A stretch of 64,000 nt of DNA from Spirodela intermedia (GCA_902729315.2 LR746276.1:1288669-1352668); one strand, 5' to 3'. Positions 1-14,038 are shown, counted from the stretch's first letter. Made by a program: numbers and translations. Notes: a model not told the origin generated them from the letters alone.

Positions 1-2640
1 TATTATACTCTCTCCCGTTACTACCCTTTGCCATTTATATTCTTCAGTGGTTTTCATCTATGCAATATCAACGTTCTAAAACCATTATTCTAACCCGAGA
101 AGTTGAATCTAGAAATTAAAAAAAAAAACTCTACACCAGATGGTGCCTTATGCAATTAATGACTCATATTTTTCTTGCATTCTTGTCTAGGGAAGGGAGA
201 GGGTGAGAGGGGAGAGAGAGAGAGAGAGAGAGGCGAATGACCCAAAACATGCGGCCAGGACTAGGTTACTTTCGGTCTATACCCTTCATCAGCTTGCTCC
301 ACTCAAGACCCATGACTAATTATGAATTGGAAATCGGGACTATCAACGGTTTGCGGAGCCTGAAGATTAGCAGGGGAAGATTTACCTCTCAAAGGATGAT
401 CACGGCGAGGGGGTGTGAGAATCTGAAATAGAGATGGACACACTGTAAATACTCTCTAGCACCACATTAGACTGAGTATGAATATGCTGTTTTATGGATA
501 TTTTAGTCGCAGGGTTGGGCATGAGTTATGTTCTCCAAAATCGTGGATGACCTTTACTGTAAGATTGCGTATGCACTTGGGTGATAAGTAGTGGGAGTGT
601 TATGGATATTTGCCATGATATGAAAAAAAAAATGGTTATTCATAATTATAGTACCCAATTGACGTCCCATATTTTGAACAAAAGTACTAAAGAAGGGGCA
701 AATCACTCCATTTGAGCAAAAGTAAAGAGGTGGTAATTTCCGGATTATTTCCTCAATTGTTCTGATCAACCTGTTGAAAAATCTACTTGCATATTTTAAA
801 TTATACACGTGACAGATCGATGCACACGTGGTCCACATGATTAAAATGCTACCCCAACCCCTCTCGCCACGTCAGATGTGAACGTTATTATTCTGAGCTC
901 GACTTTGGAGGACCTCCGAGAACGCCGGGAACCTCTCAGTGTGAACTGCCTCTAGTGGCAGAAGGCGCAACCAAGACGTGGCATTATTTCATTGGCCCTA
1001 TTTGCTATCCACGGTCTCCTCCGACGGCTGGAGAGGCGCACATTCGGACAAGCGATCGTCAGCAGTTTCTATTGGCTCGTCTGCCTTTAGCCCTTTTGCA
1101 TTTTTCCTGCCCCTAATCGTCGGGATACAATGGCGGCGGCTTCCGGTAAAGTTGATTTCACGAGTGCTGCCCGCCGCCGACGATTCGGAGCCGTCGGTGG
1201 AGCGATCTCCGTCCCCACACCGGATGGCCGGCGCCGCCGAAAGCCAGCAAGATGACGCGGAGGGTCTTACCCTGTCTACGCCACCGGTTTCGTCTTTTAT
1301 TCTACACCCTCTTTGTTTTTTATTCATTTCCCACCTTCCTTGCAGGAAGAGTTCTTCATTCTCCTTATCTACCTGCACCGTTTACCATCTCCTTGTGATG
1401 AATGGTTCAATGATATGCGTCACAAATATGACCTAGATACTGTCTGATCTTATCAGAGTAAATTATGACAAAATTATTTTGAAAATCTTATCTCGCATTC
1501 TCCTCCCAGTACTGTAAGACCTTGGAACGGGGGCTTATACTGTTAAGATAATCTCCCATGAATAACAGATTGAGTTTTACATGACTTGCGTCAGAGAGTT
1601 TTCTATCGACTTTCAATCAGACGCTCTGGTTATTAAATGCATTACACAGCACAAGGGACTGGCTACGAGAACTGGACCAAGTCCCTGAATGAGATGTGCT
1701 GAAAGCCCTCGTTAAATGGACGAATTGGGAGGTTCACGGATTCAGAAGACGACGCTTTTGTTTGTCCTTTAGTTTCGTCCATCAGTTCTGGGCCTCGAGA
1801 AGTCTAACCTAACGATTCTTCTTCAACACTCAAGAGGGATATCTTTATCCATGTGGTCGCATTATATCGCTTTCCTGGACAGGTTTAGGTCGATATCCTG
1901 TTTAGTACCTTTTTTCTGCGTTTGTGTAGCGCTCTCATACACGATGGAACACCTTGTTTTTTCTTCACATCGACCTGTATCTACATTTATGTGGAAGATC
2001 ATAGAGGAAATGAGGGTAGAATCGGTTTCCAACTAGGAAAATGATTGATTAGGAATTATAGCATCACATGGACAGGGACTGTCCACAAGTAGACAGACTG
2101 TATTGCCCCCACATGGGTGTCGCAAGAGATCGGTCTTCTTTCACACAACGGACAAGCATTTATCATTACACGTGCAAGTGTCACCCCAATTTTTTTTTCC
2201 CCAAGCAAGAGGACGATCCGAGATGAAGACCGTGATAGTTCCATGCACGGTACCCGTGTGGCGGACGGAAATGGTGGATAATGTGGTTTTAGAAGACCGG
2301 GAACCCGAAGATATTGTTCACATTATTTCTGTTAGGGATCGAGCTTGACCCAGGGCTTCCTCGCGAAGTTATGGATTCACTAAGATCGTGAAGCCCAGCT
2401 GGTGCTGACGCCAGCTGAGATCTGTAAAGATGAAGCCTAAACAAGGTTAGGAATATATTCCAGAGATAAAATTATCTACGGAAGTGGTCGGATTGATTAA
2501 AACAGTTGATTCACCATGCTAACTCCTTTGAAAAGAAAACCGGTGTGTGAACAGCACCGGGGGGGTGGCGCCCTTCCGAACATCTTCAGCATCGTTTCAG
2601 GCAGGTGAGAGCCGTCCTACCGTAGAGATAACATAGAGGT
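1..2640. other. Intergenic DNA, no confident gene
   Basis: I recognise no protein family here on either strand. A GA microsatellite lies at about 210-232. Positions 880-1300 are clearly more GC- and CpG-rich than the flanks and carry CCAAT-like boxes (near 990 and 1070). A short open frame starts with ATG at 1130 (42 codons, arginine-rich, stop at about 1256). It could be a first exon or a promoter island, but I cannot connect it to any gene. Confidence 0.5.
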
Positions 2641-2664
2641 CCCCCTTTCCCAATCTTGGTTCCC

Positions 2665-2671
2665 TATAAAG
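2665..2671 (+). promoter_or_regulatory. Candidate TATA box of the NAC gene
   Basis: The heptamer TATAAAG lies about 590 nt upstream of the NAC start codon, in a stretch that turns C/T-rich just downstream, as plant leaders do. If transcription starts about 30 nt later, the leader would be about 560 nt, long enough to hold an intron or short upstream ORFs. The assignment rests on the motif and position only. Confidence 0.4.
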
Positions 2672-3258
2672 GTTGAGGGTGCACCCCCCCTGTACCCGAC
2701 GCTTCTTTGGTCTCTCCTCCGCTTCCTCCCACTCCATCAGCTTTCTGGGTACCAACCACGAAGAATTTTTTATTTCTTCACGAGAGAGTTCAATTTTGCA
2801 CTCTGGGCAACCAGCAAGATCCCAAAAACACCGACGTGTTTCAAGCGTTTTTTAGGGCTATTCTGATTAGTTCGCCGCAAATACGATCACTCCGTCTTCT
2901 GCGGTTCTTCTGATCGGTTTGCTTCGCATATCCCCAGCGGAACCAATCAAGCATCCACTGGTCTCCTCTCGTGTTAGATTAAAAGGAGGGAGGAGGGGAT
3001 AGGATCTTGTGGCTGTAAAACCCTTCGAATCCTGGAAGAATGATCCTGACGTCTGACGGCTATATCCTCTGCGCGATCTGCTCGTCCGTTCAAGGATTCA
3101 TCTGCGGCGAGACGAGCTTCTATTTTTGGATCTTCCATGTTCTCAATAGACACAGTGTGGACACTTAGATCTCCCGTTCACATGCTGTTCATTCCTCGTA
3201 GAATATAACTTCGTCTCCTCGTGATTTCTTTTTTTTATTTCTGGTCACCCTGGGAGGA

Positions 3259-4756
3259 ATGGGCACCTTGACTCTCCCGCCCGGCTTCCGTTTCCACCCC
3301 ACCGACGAGGAGCTGGTGGGATATTACCTGAAGAAGAAAGTGGAAGGAGAGAAGATCGAGCTCGAAGTGATTCCAGTGGTGGACCTCTACAAGTTCGATC
3401 CATGGCAGCTGCCAGGTATCTCCTTCCGTTTTATCTTTCGCTTAGATATAATCCTCATTCCCTCACAGAATTATATACCCCAGAAGATGAACTTATTCTC
3501 CTCGCTGACGCAGAAAGATCTTTCCTTCCCGGGAGAGACATGCGGTGGTTCTTCTTCTGCCCGCGAGACAAAAAGTACCCTAACGGATCCCGCACTAACA
3601 GAGCCACCGGATCCGGCTACTGGAAGGCCACCGGCAAGGACCGGAGGATCGTTTGCCCGCCGGTGACGGCGCTCAAGAAGACCCTTGTTTTTTATCGTGG
3701 AAGGGCCCCCGCCGGCGACCGCACGGAGTGGGTGATGCATGAGTACCGCCTCTGTGAAGAGCTCCCACAGGGATTTACTAATTTTGTGGTAAATGTTCTC
3801 CGTTTCCCTTAGAGTCCTAAATTCCTACATAAACTAAATAGTGCAATCAAAGTATAGATTTTAATTGGATAACTGATGAATTTCTCATTAAGCAGGATGA
3901 AAAAATCTCGAATGTGGTATCGATTGCTTATCGTTCGTACAATCCGTGTTCTGAAGAGAGTTTAAAAAACTAGCCAGTTAGAAAGAATAGATTGTCAAAT
4001 AACAAAGCATCAAAAGATGTAGATTAAACTATATGATCAACAATACGAATTTACCCTACTAATCGTCAATTGTAACATTGAGTAAATACTTTCTTCAGGG
4101 AGCTTTTGCTTTGTGTCATATCATGAAGAAGAACGAACACAGACAAAAAACTACTGATAGTACCCTAGCAGACTCCAAAGACAAGAGTAACTTCTGTTCT
4201 GAGATGGAAGACTCCATCCCCGCAAGCTGCATCGGCGAGAGCCCAAGCGTCTACCAATGGAGTCCGACAACTTACGGGCACGGAAGTGAAACCCATCTGC
4301 AGGCTCTTGGGCTCGGGTGTGGTGTTGGATCTGCACCAACGGTGGAGGATTCGCCCCAGATCTCATCGGGACTTCCACTTCACAACTCCTGGGAGCCCTC
4401 ACTCGGGGCTCCGCCGGTGAGCTATAGCGGAGGATCAGGAGACCTGCCGATGACTTGCCCTAGTCCACTGGGCAATGCCATGGAATTCTGTCGAGTTGAG
4501 GAGAGTGATGAGCTTCAAAGCTTCCAGTGGGAAGACCAGGGAACCTCATGTCAGCCAATGAACGGTAAGGAGTAAACAAGAACTGATGCCTCTGAAGCTC
4601 GATAAGGCCAGTAACCCCATGGTTATCTCTCTCGCTTGGTTCACAGGTCTCGATTCCTGGGCCTTCACGGTGCCTCCGATATGCAGGCAAACCAGCGGCG
4701 ATGGAGGGGAGCTGGCCAACCTCTGGGCCTGGGAGGACTCAGCAGGTGCTCGCTAG
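3259..4756 (+). CDS. NAC-domain transcription factor, ANAC071/096/011-like
   Basis: I read four exons: 3259-3415, 3514-3788, 4099-4564 and 4647-4756. All introns are GT-AG and the phases close exactly to 335 codons plus stop. The NAC DNA-binding domain fills residues 6-157. Subdomain A has [14 protein letters not shown]; next come [17 protein letters not shown], the [20 protein letters not shown] block (about 65-84), the DNA-contact motif [10 protein letters not shown] (89-98) and the closing [13 protein letters not shown] (145-157). This last motif and the VDLYKFDPW segment are typical of the Arabidopsis ANAC071/ANAC096/ANAC011 group, studied in wound-induced cambium and graft healing; that role here is inference from the family. 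The C-terminal half is acidic and Ser/Pro/Gly-rich with scattered Trp residues and ends in a LWAWED motif, consistent with an activation domain. There is no membrane segment, so it is not of the membrane-tethered NTL type. Introns 1 and 3 are short (98 and 82 bp). Confidence 0.95.
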
Positions 4757-7700
4757 AATGCCTCATCCAAACGGAGATGCACTGAATGACTCCTTCCTAG
4801 TAGACTGCTAGTAGTAACCTTAATACTATTTCAGAGTAAATCCCTCTGCTGCGAAGACTATTTACCATTGCAGACAGAGTTGGTGACCTCACAGTTCCTC
4901 CGTATTTGTCCACGTGCGAACTGTCAACGCGTTTCCTGCTGCCTTTGTTGACCCCAGCAAGAGACTATTTCCTCGACGAGAGCCAGACTCCTGTTCAGTG
5001 CAGAACTCAGTTGTAATCGTTCAGCTTTTTGTACTTCTCTACTTGTCTTATGTGAAAATATGGTGGCGATTAAGTCAATACGTGACCGACAGAAAACCAA
5101 AAGCAGTACATTAATTTCTCCCTGTCCCCTTTGTTTTAGTAGTTTATTTATCACTCAGTTAGCCTTGCCGTTCTCGGTGCCCATTCCAATCGTCATGGTA
5201 ACCAAGATAGGATCGGGAATCCTGGCTGATTTTGGGACGGAGCCATTCAAAATCTTGAGAAAGTAAAGGGACAGAAAACCTGATTTTTAATATGAATATT
5301 TAGTTTAAACTAGGTCATTAATTATTAAATTAAAAGGTGACTTTGTACAAATATGCGTCAAGGAAATACCCATCACAGATGATGGTGGCATCAATATTGG
5401 AAATGTTGAAAAATAGAGGTTCATAGTTCGATGAACATTTTTTGTAGATTTTTTTGTAGACATTGCATGGTATTAGCCCAAAACTACTGTCAAATGAGAA
5501 ATAGAAGGTTTTTAACCCAAGTGGAGGAACTAATAAGATATGCATCAAAAAGGCTAAAAAGTAATAGAATCAAGTGCAATGAAGTTTTAGATCAACTCAA
5601 GTGAAGTAAAGACTCAAGAGATGTGAAGACTATCTTTTGCCTAAATTCAGCTTTCAATGGTCCACTAAGAGATTTGGTCACATGTTTAGTGAACCTAAAT
5701 CTTACAATTAAAGTTTAATATCCCCCTATTCTTTTTAGGATGTTTCTATTTCTTAGGGGCCTTCTAACATAATCCTCCTTTTTCATAAGAAGGTTTAATA
5801 TGTTTTCTTCCCTATTTTCTATGATCATAATAGATTTCCCCTTTTATAAGTTAGTTATAATTAATTTTCAGCCTATAAATGGTCTCCCCTTGTACCCTCA
5901 AGAAGGCACATTTTTATCAATCAATTTTCAAGTTCCCTTCCTTTTTGGAGGTTCTCTCTTTCTACTGGTGGATTCCAATATCCCTATGGACTAAGGGAGC
6001 CATTTTCGATTTTGTGGACTCAAGATTAACCCCTAGTGGACTCAAGGGGTGAAATCTCTTCATTCTGTGAATTCGAGTAAGGATTTTTTCAACCAAGACA
6101 AGTTCTTTTTAAATTCAAGACCATGATTTTGTGTCATTGCACTCATCTACTCATTAGTGCCCTTTAGTTAAGAAAAGCTAGGAGTCCCTAGATTGAGTAA
6201 ATATGAATGAAGTACGATAGATGTATACATAGTAAGTATTATAAGTTAATAATTCCCAATATTATTGGTATTATGCCTCCATTACCTAATAATTTAATAA
6301 AGGTTTCAATAGTTTCTCTTAAGGTGTGTATCCATGGTACAAGCTTTGAAGGAACTCCTGAGTTACCACCATAAGTTGATTCTTCACCAAGAAAGTATTG
6401 AATACTTTTGATACATTTTGGTATTCTCAAGTTGTTAAGATATAGAGTATGACTAATTGAGCCAAGGTTTTGGGTGCATGGAATGAGTTTCTAGTGTCAA
6501 GATATAATTGATTCTTTTGGGTTTATTACATGAAACTATTTTGTCTCACATCTGCCAATTCATACTTTCAATATTTCTATCCTATATTGAAATTTTACAA
6601 TTGAAAATAAATTTAGAATCACCTATCACATGTTTACTTTATCTTAAACAAGATAAATATGTTACAATGTATCTTCTAATGTACTATCTAGAATTTGGGC
6701 TTTATTACGATAGCAAAATAGATAGTGCACACTACATGAGAACATCAATTGGCTCTAATATTAATTTTTTATCCAGCTTAAAGTCTATTGACAATGAGAC
6801 GTACATATATCTACAAAATTATAGGTTTAATTTTGTGGTTAACTAATACAAGGCTATATTTATTATATGTCCTCACTTTGAAGCCAAGACATCTGAGCTT
6901 TGTCATGTGGATAAAATAAAATGAAGTGAATGCAGTCCACAACGACCAACAACTATTTGACACAACATAAGTCGTAGAAGAACAGGAAATCAAGTCTTGA
7001 ATTCACAAAACACTAACTTTAACTAGGCAAAAAAAGTACTTGTGATGTTCCTATAAAATAAGATCAATAAATAAAATAAATACAAAATGACTTAACTGAA
7101 AAGTATTTACGAAGCCCTAAAATGTGATGTCTTATTCGTACAATTTATTAGGCTTAATCTCATTTTTAGGACTCCTCATAATTGTAGCCCACGGTTACAT
7201 TTTCAGGCTATTTGTGTCGCCATTTTTTTACTCTCATTCCTTTGAGTGGTGTTCTACTTCACTATTATACCAAATGAAAGTTATCAAGACATCTAACCTA
7301 TAAACATTTATCTATCAGCAATTATTTTCATAGATGAGATGTTACTTTGCTTGGGCGGGATCATCCCATCTTACTCTTAAGCCCCAACGGAAGAGCGGGG
7401 CTATTCCACGATCCTGTCCTTGCCAAGCCCATCAACACTTCGGCTGATAAAGAGTGTGAAGGAACTTAGGTGTCATGAGAGCCCACGGGAGTGGGAAGAG
7501 TGGCCTCCTTATGTGTGCCCCTCCGGCAGACATGACGACGAGACTGGGGGACAAAGACTCTCCGAGTTTCCCTTTGAGAGACGTTCATGTATTTGTGTAT
7601 AGTTACTCACCTACCTGGTATGTGGTATGCTTGTCTACCCCAGCTTCCTTTTGTCGACGTCAATTTGAATTTAATGTTGTCCCGCACTGTGGACTCCCTG

Positions 7701-7910
7701 CAATCGGCCGCTCTAGCGAGGTCCCCCCCCGCTCCTCAATGATCAGCTCTACAAGTAGCGACACGAATATCGCGAAGGGGAGCGCCTCCGAGAGCTTGAG
7801 GCTCGTGAGGGCGACCTTGCTTAGAGCCGGCCTCAGCGTCCTCCATCGATCCCCTCTGGAATTTCTGCTCTAGAGGCATGGGGTCATCAGGCTTCAAGCC
7901 CTCCGGCACA
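4757..7910. other. AT-rich intergenic DNA
   Basis: This stretch holds the NAC 3' region followed by AT-rich DNA. The open frames are short (60-132 codons) and resemble nothing I know. The segment 7360-7900 is GC-richer and broken by stops in every frame. It may be old transposon coding sequence, but no reverse transcriptase, integrase or transposase motif is visible. Confidence 0.5.
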
Positions 7911-7919
7911 GTGGTGTCA

Positions 7920-8115
7920 CAGAAGAGTGATTGAAAACACCCAAGAGACAAGAAAGAGAGAGGTGAAGACAGAAGGACACATCAGATTTAATGTGGTTCG
8001 GATTATATTCCTACTTCCGCGGTTGCAAAAGTATCTTCTTCTTCCTTCAAGAGTGGAGAACCGTCTTACAGCCCTTAGCGTGGCAGGACACAATCCTCAC
8101 ACAGCTCATCCTTGC
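7920..8115. mobile_element. Possible LTR-retrotransposon remnant
   Basis: The segment around 7980-8005 (an A-G-A-T-T-T-A-A start followed by TGTGGTTCGG) resembles a block often seen in LTRs of plant Ty1-copia elements. It is followed by a C/T-rich stretch containing CTTCTTCTTCC. I cannot find a matching second LTR, a primer-binding site or a polyprotein, so this would be a solo or degraded LTR. The call rests on motif resemblance alone. Confidence 0.25.
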
Positions 8116-9385
8116 ACGTGCCATCTACGGCAACTCGGACAAATATTTTAAAAATAACGTGATCTTCGTGAATATCTTCGTCATTTTAAAAATATTTTAA
8201 ACCTTCTTGTAATTAATATGATAATTAAAAATAATTAAATGAATAAAACATATCTATACGAAGCACCTGGATTTCAGACTGCAAGCAGGCATGGAGGGCT
8301 ACTACGGCGTAACCGAAGCACCGACCTTCAGATGCTGCTACCATGGAAGTCCAGGGAAGCACCTCGAGCAACTGGTTCTTAGCTCGTGAACAGGGCCTAC
8401 TCATTCACCGACAGCCATGGTGATATCTTGACAGGGAAGTAAGAAATAAAGAGACTCACAGAGACATACGAACAACATAATAAGCCTCATCTTTGGATTT
8501 GGAATCTAACATGGTCAGATAACTTTTCGCCTTCCGATCCTTGCAGGGCTCTTTCCTGACGAGGCGATGTTCGGGTCTAGATCATGAAGCACTCATCAGA
8601 GTAGGCTTGAACCCCCAACGTCCGTAATCTCTATCCGATTAAGTTCTAACGGGCACGGCGGTGAGGGTAGACACAGAAAAGGGCCTGGGGCCTGCAGCGG
8701 ATGGCGATGGTATAGAGGCACTGCCGTGCCTCGTAGTTCTTCTTGATGTGAGGGAGAAACACGGATTCATACCCATGAATCCTTTCCAGGGAACAGAAGA
8801 TTAATTGCTGCATGAAATGTCGAACTTCTCCTCCTAGCTTCGGAGAAAGCAACCTATGATGAAGCTGGAATTCCTGTGAACACGTCTCGGAAGGTTCGTC
8901 CAGACTTATCAGCAATAAACTCGACGAAGAAGACGATGGACCCTGCACAGATGACGCCTAGACTCATGTTGAGTACCTTGGATAGAGTAGCTCATGTCAT
9001 AGAAAAGAGTAATCCGATGACATGTGGAGGCCACCACTCTCGTCCTCCACGACTACGGATCAACTTTACGACCCCGCCGCAGGAGGCCCACAAGCGCCTG
9101 CTTCCATCCTTCACGTGGCTCCGCTCGAAATGGTGCGAGTGCATCGAGTGCACCAACAGTGCAAAGGTTACCTATTTATGCCATGGTAGACGGCAGAACA
9201 AAGAAATTTATTTGTGCACAGATGCAATATGAATGGAATGATCATACATTCCCCTTTGAGAAAGGAGATGCCAGTACTGTAAGTGGTCACAACACTGTGG
9301 GCTCATTGGCAGCGATGGAGGTTGAAGAGGCCCCAAGCCTCCACTAAAATACGGCTAGAGAAGATTCCTGGAATAGTCCTTCACA
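8116..9385. other. Intergenic DNA, nothing recognised
   Basis: Open frames of up to 118 codons overlap one another on both strands at 8646-9347. None has a family motif or a plausible exon structure. Confidence 0.4.
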
Positions 9386-9389
9386 AGGG

Positions 9390-9765
9390 AATACTTGAAA
9401 ACCAGAGAGTTCCCTTTCGTTGACTTTGGAAGAAACTGCATTATCGTAGGGAATGCTCGAAAACCAGTGAGTTCCCTTTCGTTAACCGTGGAAAAAACTC
9501 CATTGGCGTAGGGAATGCTCGAAAACCAGTGAGTTCCCTTTCGTTAACCGTGGAAAAAACTCCATTGCCGTAGGGAATGCTCGGAAACCAGTGAGTTCCC
9601 TTTCGTTAACCGTGGAAAAAACTCCATTGCCGTAGGGAATGCTCGGAAACCAGTGAGTTCCCCTCGTTGACTTTGGAAGTAACTCCATTGCCGTAGGGAA
9701 TGCTAGGAAACCATTGAGTTCCCTTTCGTTGACTTTGGAAGAAAGTCCATTGCTGTGGGAGTCTG
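9390..9765. repeat. 62-bp minisatellite, about six copies
   Basis: The phrase GTTCCCTTTCGTT recurs at 9409, 9471, 9533 and 9595, with degenerate copies at 9657 and 9718, giving a period of 62 bp (61 for one copy). Each unit also has GGAA.AAACTCCATTG and GTAGGGAATGCTCG blocks. The three middle units (GTTAACCGTGG variant) are nearly identical, while the outer ones carry GTTGACTTTGG, the expected picture of array growth from the centre. The array is open on the minus strand for 97 codons, but 62 is not a multiple of three, so the frame changes with each unit. Confidence 0.92.
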
Positions 9766-9899
9766 GTGTCTTCAAAATACGGTAGTGTCTAGGTTTCTCC
9801 CTCGGAATAATTCCATGAGGAATGAGGGCTTAGACTCTGCCAGGTGTTAGGTTAGTGATTTTGAAACGCCATCATAGATGTATCTCATTGTTTCGTTTG

Positions 9900-10075
<176 letters not shown>

Positions 10076-11636
10076 ATGCAGACACGTTGCTGAGGATTGA
10101 GTATCATCGTTTCTCCTTCTTACACAACGGAAGTATGATGCAAAATTAAACACGAGAGAGGAATGAGAGAATATCAAGAACAAGATCATGCTTCATTCCA
10201 GAAATCGTCCTTGACAGCCCTTTAGTGTCAAAATACCTTCTCACACCCTAATTACATGAGATGGCAGCTCTCCTCTTCTTAAACGCAAGATTAGGGTAAA
10301 ACTCTATGGGGCTAAAGGGCAAGTATTCCCCTAAAAATTACGTGGTGATGCCCCCTGGACCCATGTACTGACGGAAGAGCCCATCGGAGCTCATTAGGGC
10401 CCAATAAGATATCAATCTCCGCAACTCCAACGACACAGATGCTCTGTCTACACATTTATCTATCCGCTTTCCTCACACAAGGCCTTCATCTATAAATTAA
10501 TTCAAAAGATTATGGGACTCCTCAATAATGTCCCTTACAAACTAAAGATGAGCCCCTTGGTGAATGCTAGTAAAAATTCACGACGAAATTTATATTAAAT
10601 AGGCTTCAAATTATACGCAAAAAACAATTGTGGCTATTTACCTATATATTTTCATTCATTTCTTATTCATTTGATATCAAAGAGGATAGTTGACTTTGCA
10701 ATGAACGTATGAATATTACTTCAAATTTTACTTCCTCTCAAAATTTTGAAATTTCTAGAAAATGAATATTCGTGGTCAAATCAGTTTATCAAAGAAATAT
10801 AGTCCCATGGTTATGTAGATAGGGGTTTACCCACATTACTTAGCGATTTTGGTTTAGATACCGAATATTTTAAAACTCAATATCTCTCCACACGTTAACA
10901 TTAATAAATCCGGTAAAATAGCTGATATATTAAATTAGAGATGAATAAACAACAAGTTTACAACCACTAGAAAAGTCTTCGTTTACTTTCATGGAACATC
11001 AACTGCCACTTTGCACGAAGCATGTACCCTTGTTGAATTACTTCCGCAGCTTCAATAGAATAATAAAGACTAGTGGCTAGGAACGGCAGCCACTCGTCAA
11101 ATAGACCAAAGCGGGAGGATTATAAGAAATAAATCATATATTTTATTAGCCGTTGGTAATAGTTGGCTGACCAACAGCTTCGTCTATCGTCTGGCAAAGA
11201 GTCATCGACGAAATCTATCGAAATCGGAATTATTCAAAATTGTCGATAAACGTCGGATTAGACAGGCTTAGAACTCTCTCACGCGAGTGCAATATTAATT
11301 TTTTTTTCTAAAATTGTATTTTACACGAGCTTTGGAGAAACAATACCCATGATGTTTGGATCTTTGCATTATTCGCTAGCGATATTCATCTGATTACCAC
11401 GCGAGAGAACCGTCGGGGGCGTCGACAGGCGACGCCTTTTATGAAGATTGTTGATCTGTTGCAGAGAGTTGATGACATGTCCAATCCTCAAGGACTTTCC
11501 CCCGATTTTCGCTCATGTTAGGAGTCTGGTTCACCTCCACGACAGGATTCCAAATCTTTATGCGTCATAGACGCGATTAAATATGAGGGAATTAGGTTCA
11601 GAACAACGAATGCGAGGGAGTGAGCGAGCGAGCGAG

Positions 11637-11681
<45 letters not shown>

Positions 11682-12627
11682 TTCGCCTTTTTCCAGCAAC
11701 CGTGCCTCCATTTCCTCTTGGGAAGCTTCATTTCCAGCAAGAGAGAGTCTCTTGCTGCACACTGCCTCAGCAGCACAACGAGTTCTCTCCACCAGCATTC
11801 TGCGTTGTGCAAGCAGTACTCATCTTCATCTTCAGCAGACCTACGAGTCTGAAACTTTACTTCACGAGATGTTAGCACCACCGTGTAGGGTCTTTCCATT
11901 CCTCTGGTCCAATGCAGAAGTCGAGACAGCAGCATCACAGCGTATGGCCTCCGCAGTTTTCAGTCCACCAGCACCCTACGGCTACAACTTGGCTTAGATC
12001 CGCTTATTTCGAAATCACACAAGAACGTACCAGTTGATGAATTCTACTAATAGAAGTTATCATCTTCCCGGAGATGTCTCGCTCTGCTATATTCTTTCCG
12101 ACTTGAAACTGTTGGATCTCTGTCCTTTTACTGACACCCGCGGCTGGTGGAAATCATCAGGGGGAGGGGGAGGGCTTAGGAAGAGAGACTGAGGCGGTCG
12201 ATTGAGCCTCATTCTTCCGGTTCTTTTTCATTCCAAGAGTCTGATTTCCTCGCATGTAAGAAATATTGATTTGCTTCTAAAAGTTGGAGTTGTTACAATA
12301 ATTACATCCGGAAAGAGATTTATGTGATGCTTTTGTCTCATATTGTTCTTAAATACTTAGTCTAGGCGTTCGCCACAAACCCGTTCCATAGTTTTCCAGT
12401 CATGTCGAAAACATGTAAAAATCAATGACAGCATTAAAGTAGAAAGTCCATGACGTTCTGACAAGGAACCAAAGTTAAATGCTGACACATCTCACTGTCG
12501 GCAGAAGCAAGAGATCTTGTTGATCAGCAGAGTCGTGAGAGAATTACAGTTGCCCCGTTAATGAGATTAACCGCCGGATGACATAGTCAAACGGACAAAG
12601 GCAAGGATGACGGGGGAAAGATCAATG

Positions 12628-12668
<41 letters not shown>

Positions 12669-13980
12669 TTCTGTGTGAAACGTGAGTCACCAAGAACTCC
12701 CTGGCCCATCAACCTGAAGTTTTCCACGGCACAGTCTCACTGAATGTGCTTTTTCTTCTTCAAGAGCCGTCTTCTGTTGTTTTTCTCCATTATGATGCCA
12801 TTGAAGGCCATATTTTACTGCATGTCGGAGTCCACAAATTGGTCTTCCTTCCATTTCTTAGATAAAAACGGCGACATGGCTATCCAAATCCATAAACTTT
12901 ATATATTGTAAGAGGATTGAATCAAGATTTTGCTCGAATCTCTCCCGTGACTCTTAGTACACATGTTATATTCGATTAAACTCTGGATAAATAATAAGTT
13001 TTGGCGTCCCTATGTATATTAATTGCTCGGAATATTCTTGGAGAAATTGGGCAGAGAAATAGCATACGTTGACTTTCAGCGCTCTACATAAATGCTGCAG
13101 GCCACGGTGCGGAATCCCGTTCAAACATAAACCACGACCGAGCCCACAAAGTCTTCTGTTAGTTGATTACAGCTTCAAATGGTTTAATGCTAACTACATT
13201 TGACTTCCAAAGTCTCCACCCCCCGTTCATACGGACTACCAGATCCCCGGAAGAGTTCTTTCAAAAGGACTTTGATTTTTGTTTGTTCTTGGCTTGCAAT
13301 AATTGCTCTTATTCTCATTCAAATCGTCGTCCCCATCGATTATTCCATATATAAGTCTTCCAGGAATGACGTAATCCGGAGCATCGGGTGGATGGATCCA
13401 ACCCTCTACCTTCGTGGAGCCGGTCCACCCACGAAACCCAGCCACAGCATGATCAGCAAACAAGAACAGCTGGCCGAGATTGGGTGGTGACCTAATTATA
13501 ATGATCAAGATCCGACCCCCGAAGCAGCACACACAGAGAGAAAGAGAGGACTATTATCAGCTTGTTTTGGGATCATGTGTGCAGAATGTGGTATCGTCGA
13601 TAACCGTGAAGAAGGTAGGGTAGTTTCCATCTTAGCAGCGGCTATGAATTCCGGAAGAACGCGGTTGTACAGTTGCCGGGTCAGCACTCGCGCTGCCTCG
13701 TCGCAACCCGGCGCCAACGATGGGAAGATGATCCTGCTTCCAATCCCTGACAATGAAGCTGTGTTGGACTCACACGGTTGCCCCCTTGAGCGGGAAGAAG
13801 ACGTAGAATAGGTCTGAACAGTCGCTCAACTGCCGCAATCTCCATTAACATAATAGCACATAGAATAGGGAAGACGGTGGGGCGGTCTCTCGGGCTTTAG
13901 GTGGTCTTACTTCACCTCTGGGGGTCCCTTTCTAGGAGAAATAATACGTGAACGATGACCGACCTGGAAAAGTAATTAAT
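10076..13980. other. Intergenic DNA with GA/CT microsatellites
   Basis: No family is recognised. GA repeats lie at about 11641-11676 and a CT repeat at about 12630-12665. Overlapping open frames at 11558-11997 run through the GA tract on both strands and are probably fortuitous. A 96-codon frame at 13200-13490 would encode one hydrophobic segment, but it has no homologue I know and no clear leader. Confidence 0.45.
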
Positions 13981-14038
13981 AGCGTAAACTACGACTTCGG
14001 AGAGTAGTAAATCGATCTTCTAATGGTGGATCTGAAAA

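Noticed and set aside
7360-7900. Retrotransposon gag-like frame
   Set aside because: Stops in all frames and no zinc knuckle, protease or reverse transcriptase motif; composition alone is not enough.
13200-13490. Small one-span membrane protein
   Set aside because: One hydrophobic stretch only, overlapping frames on both strands, no leader or homologue known to me.
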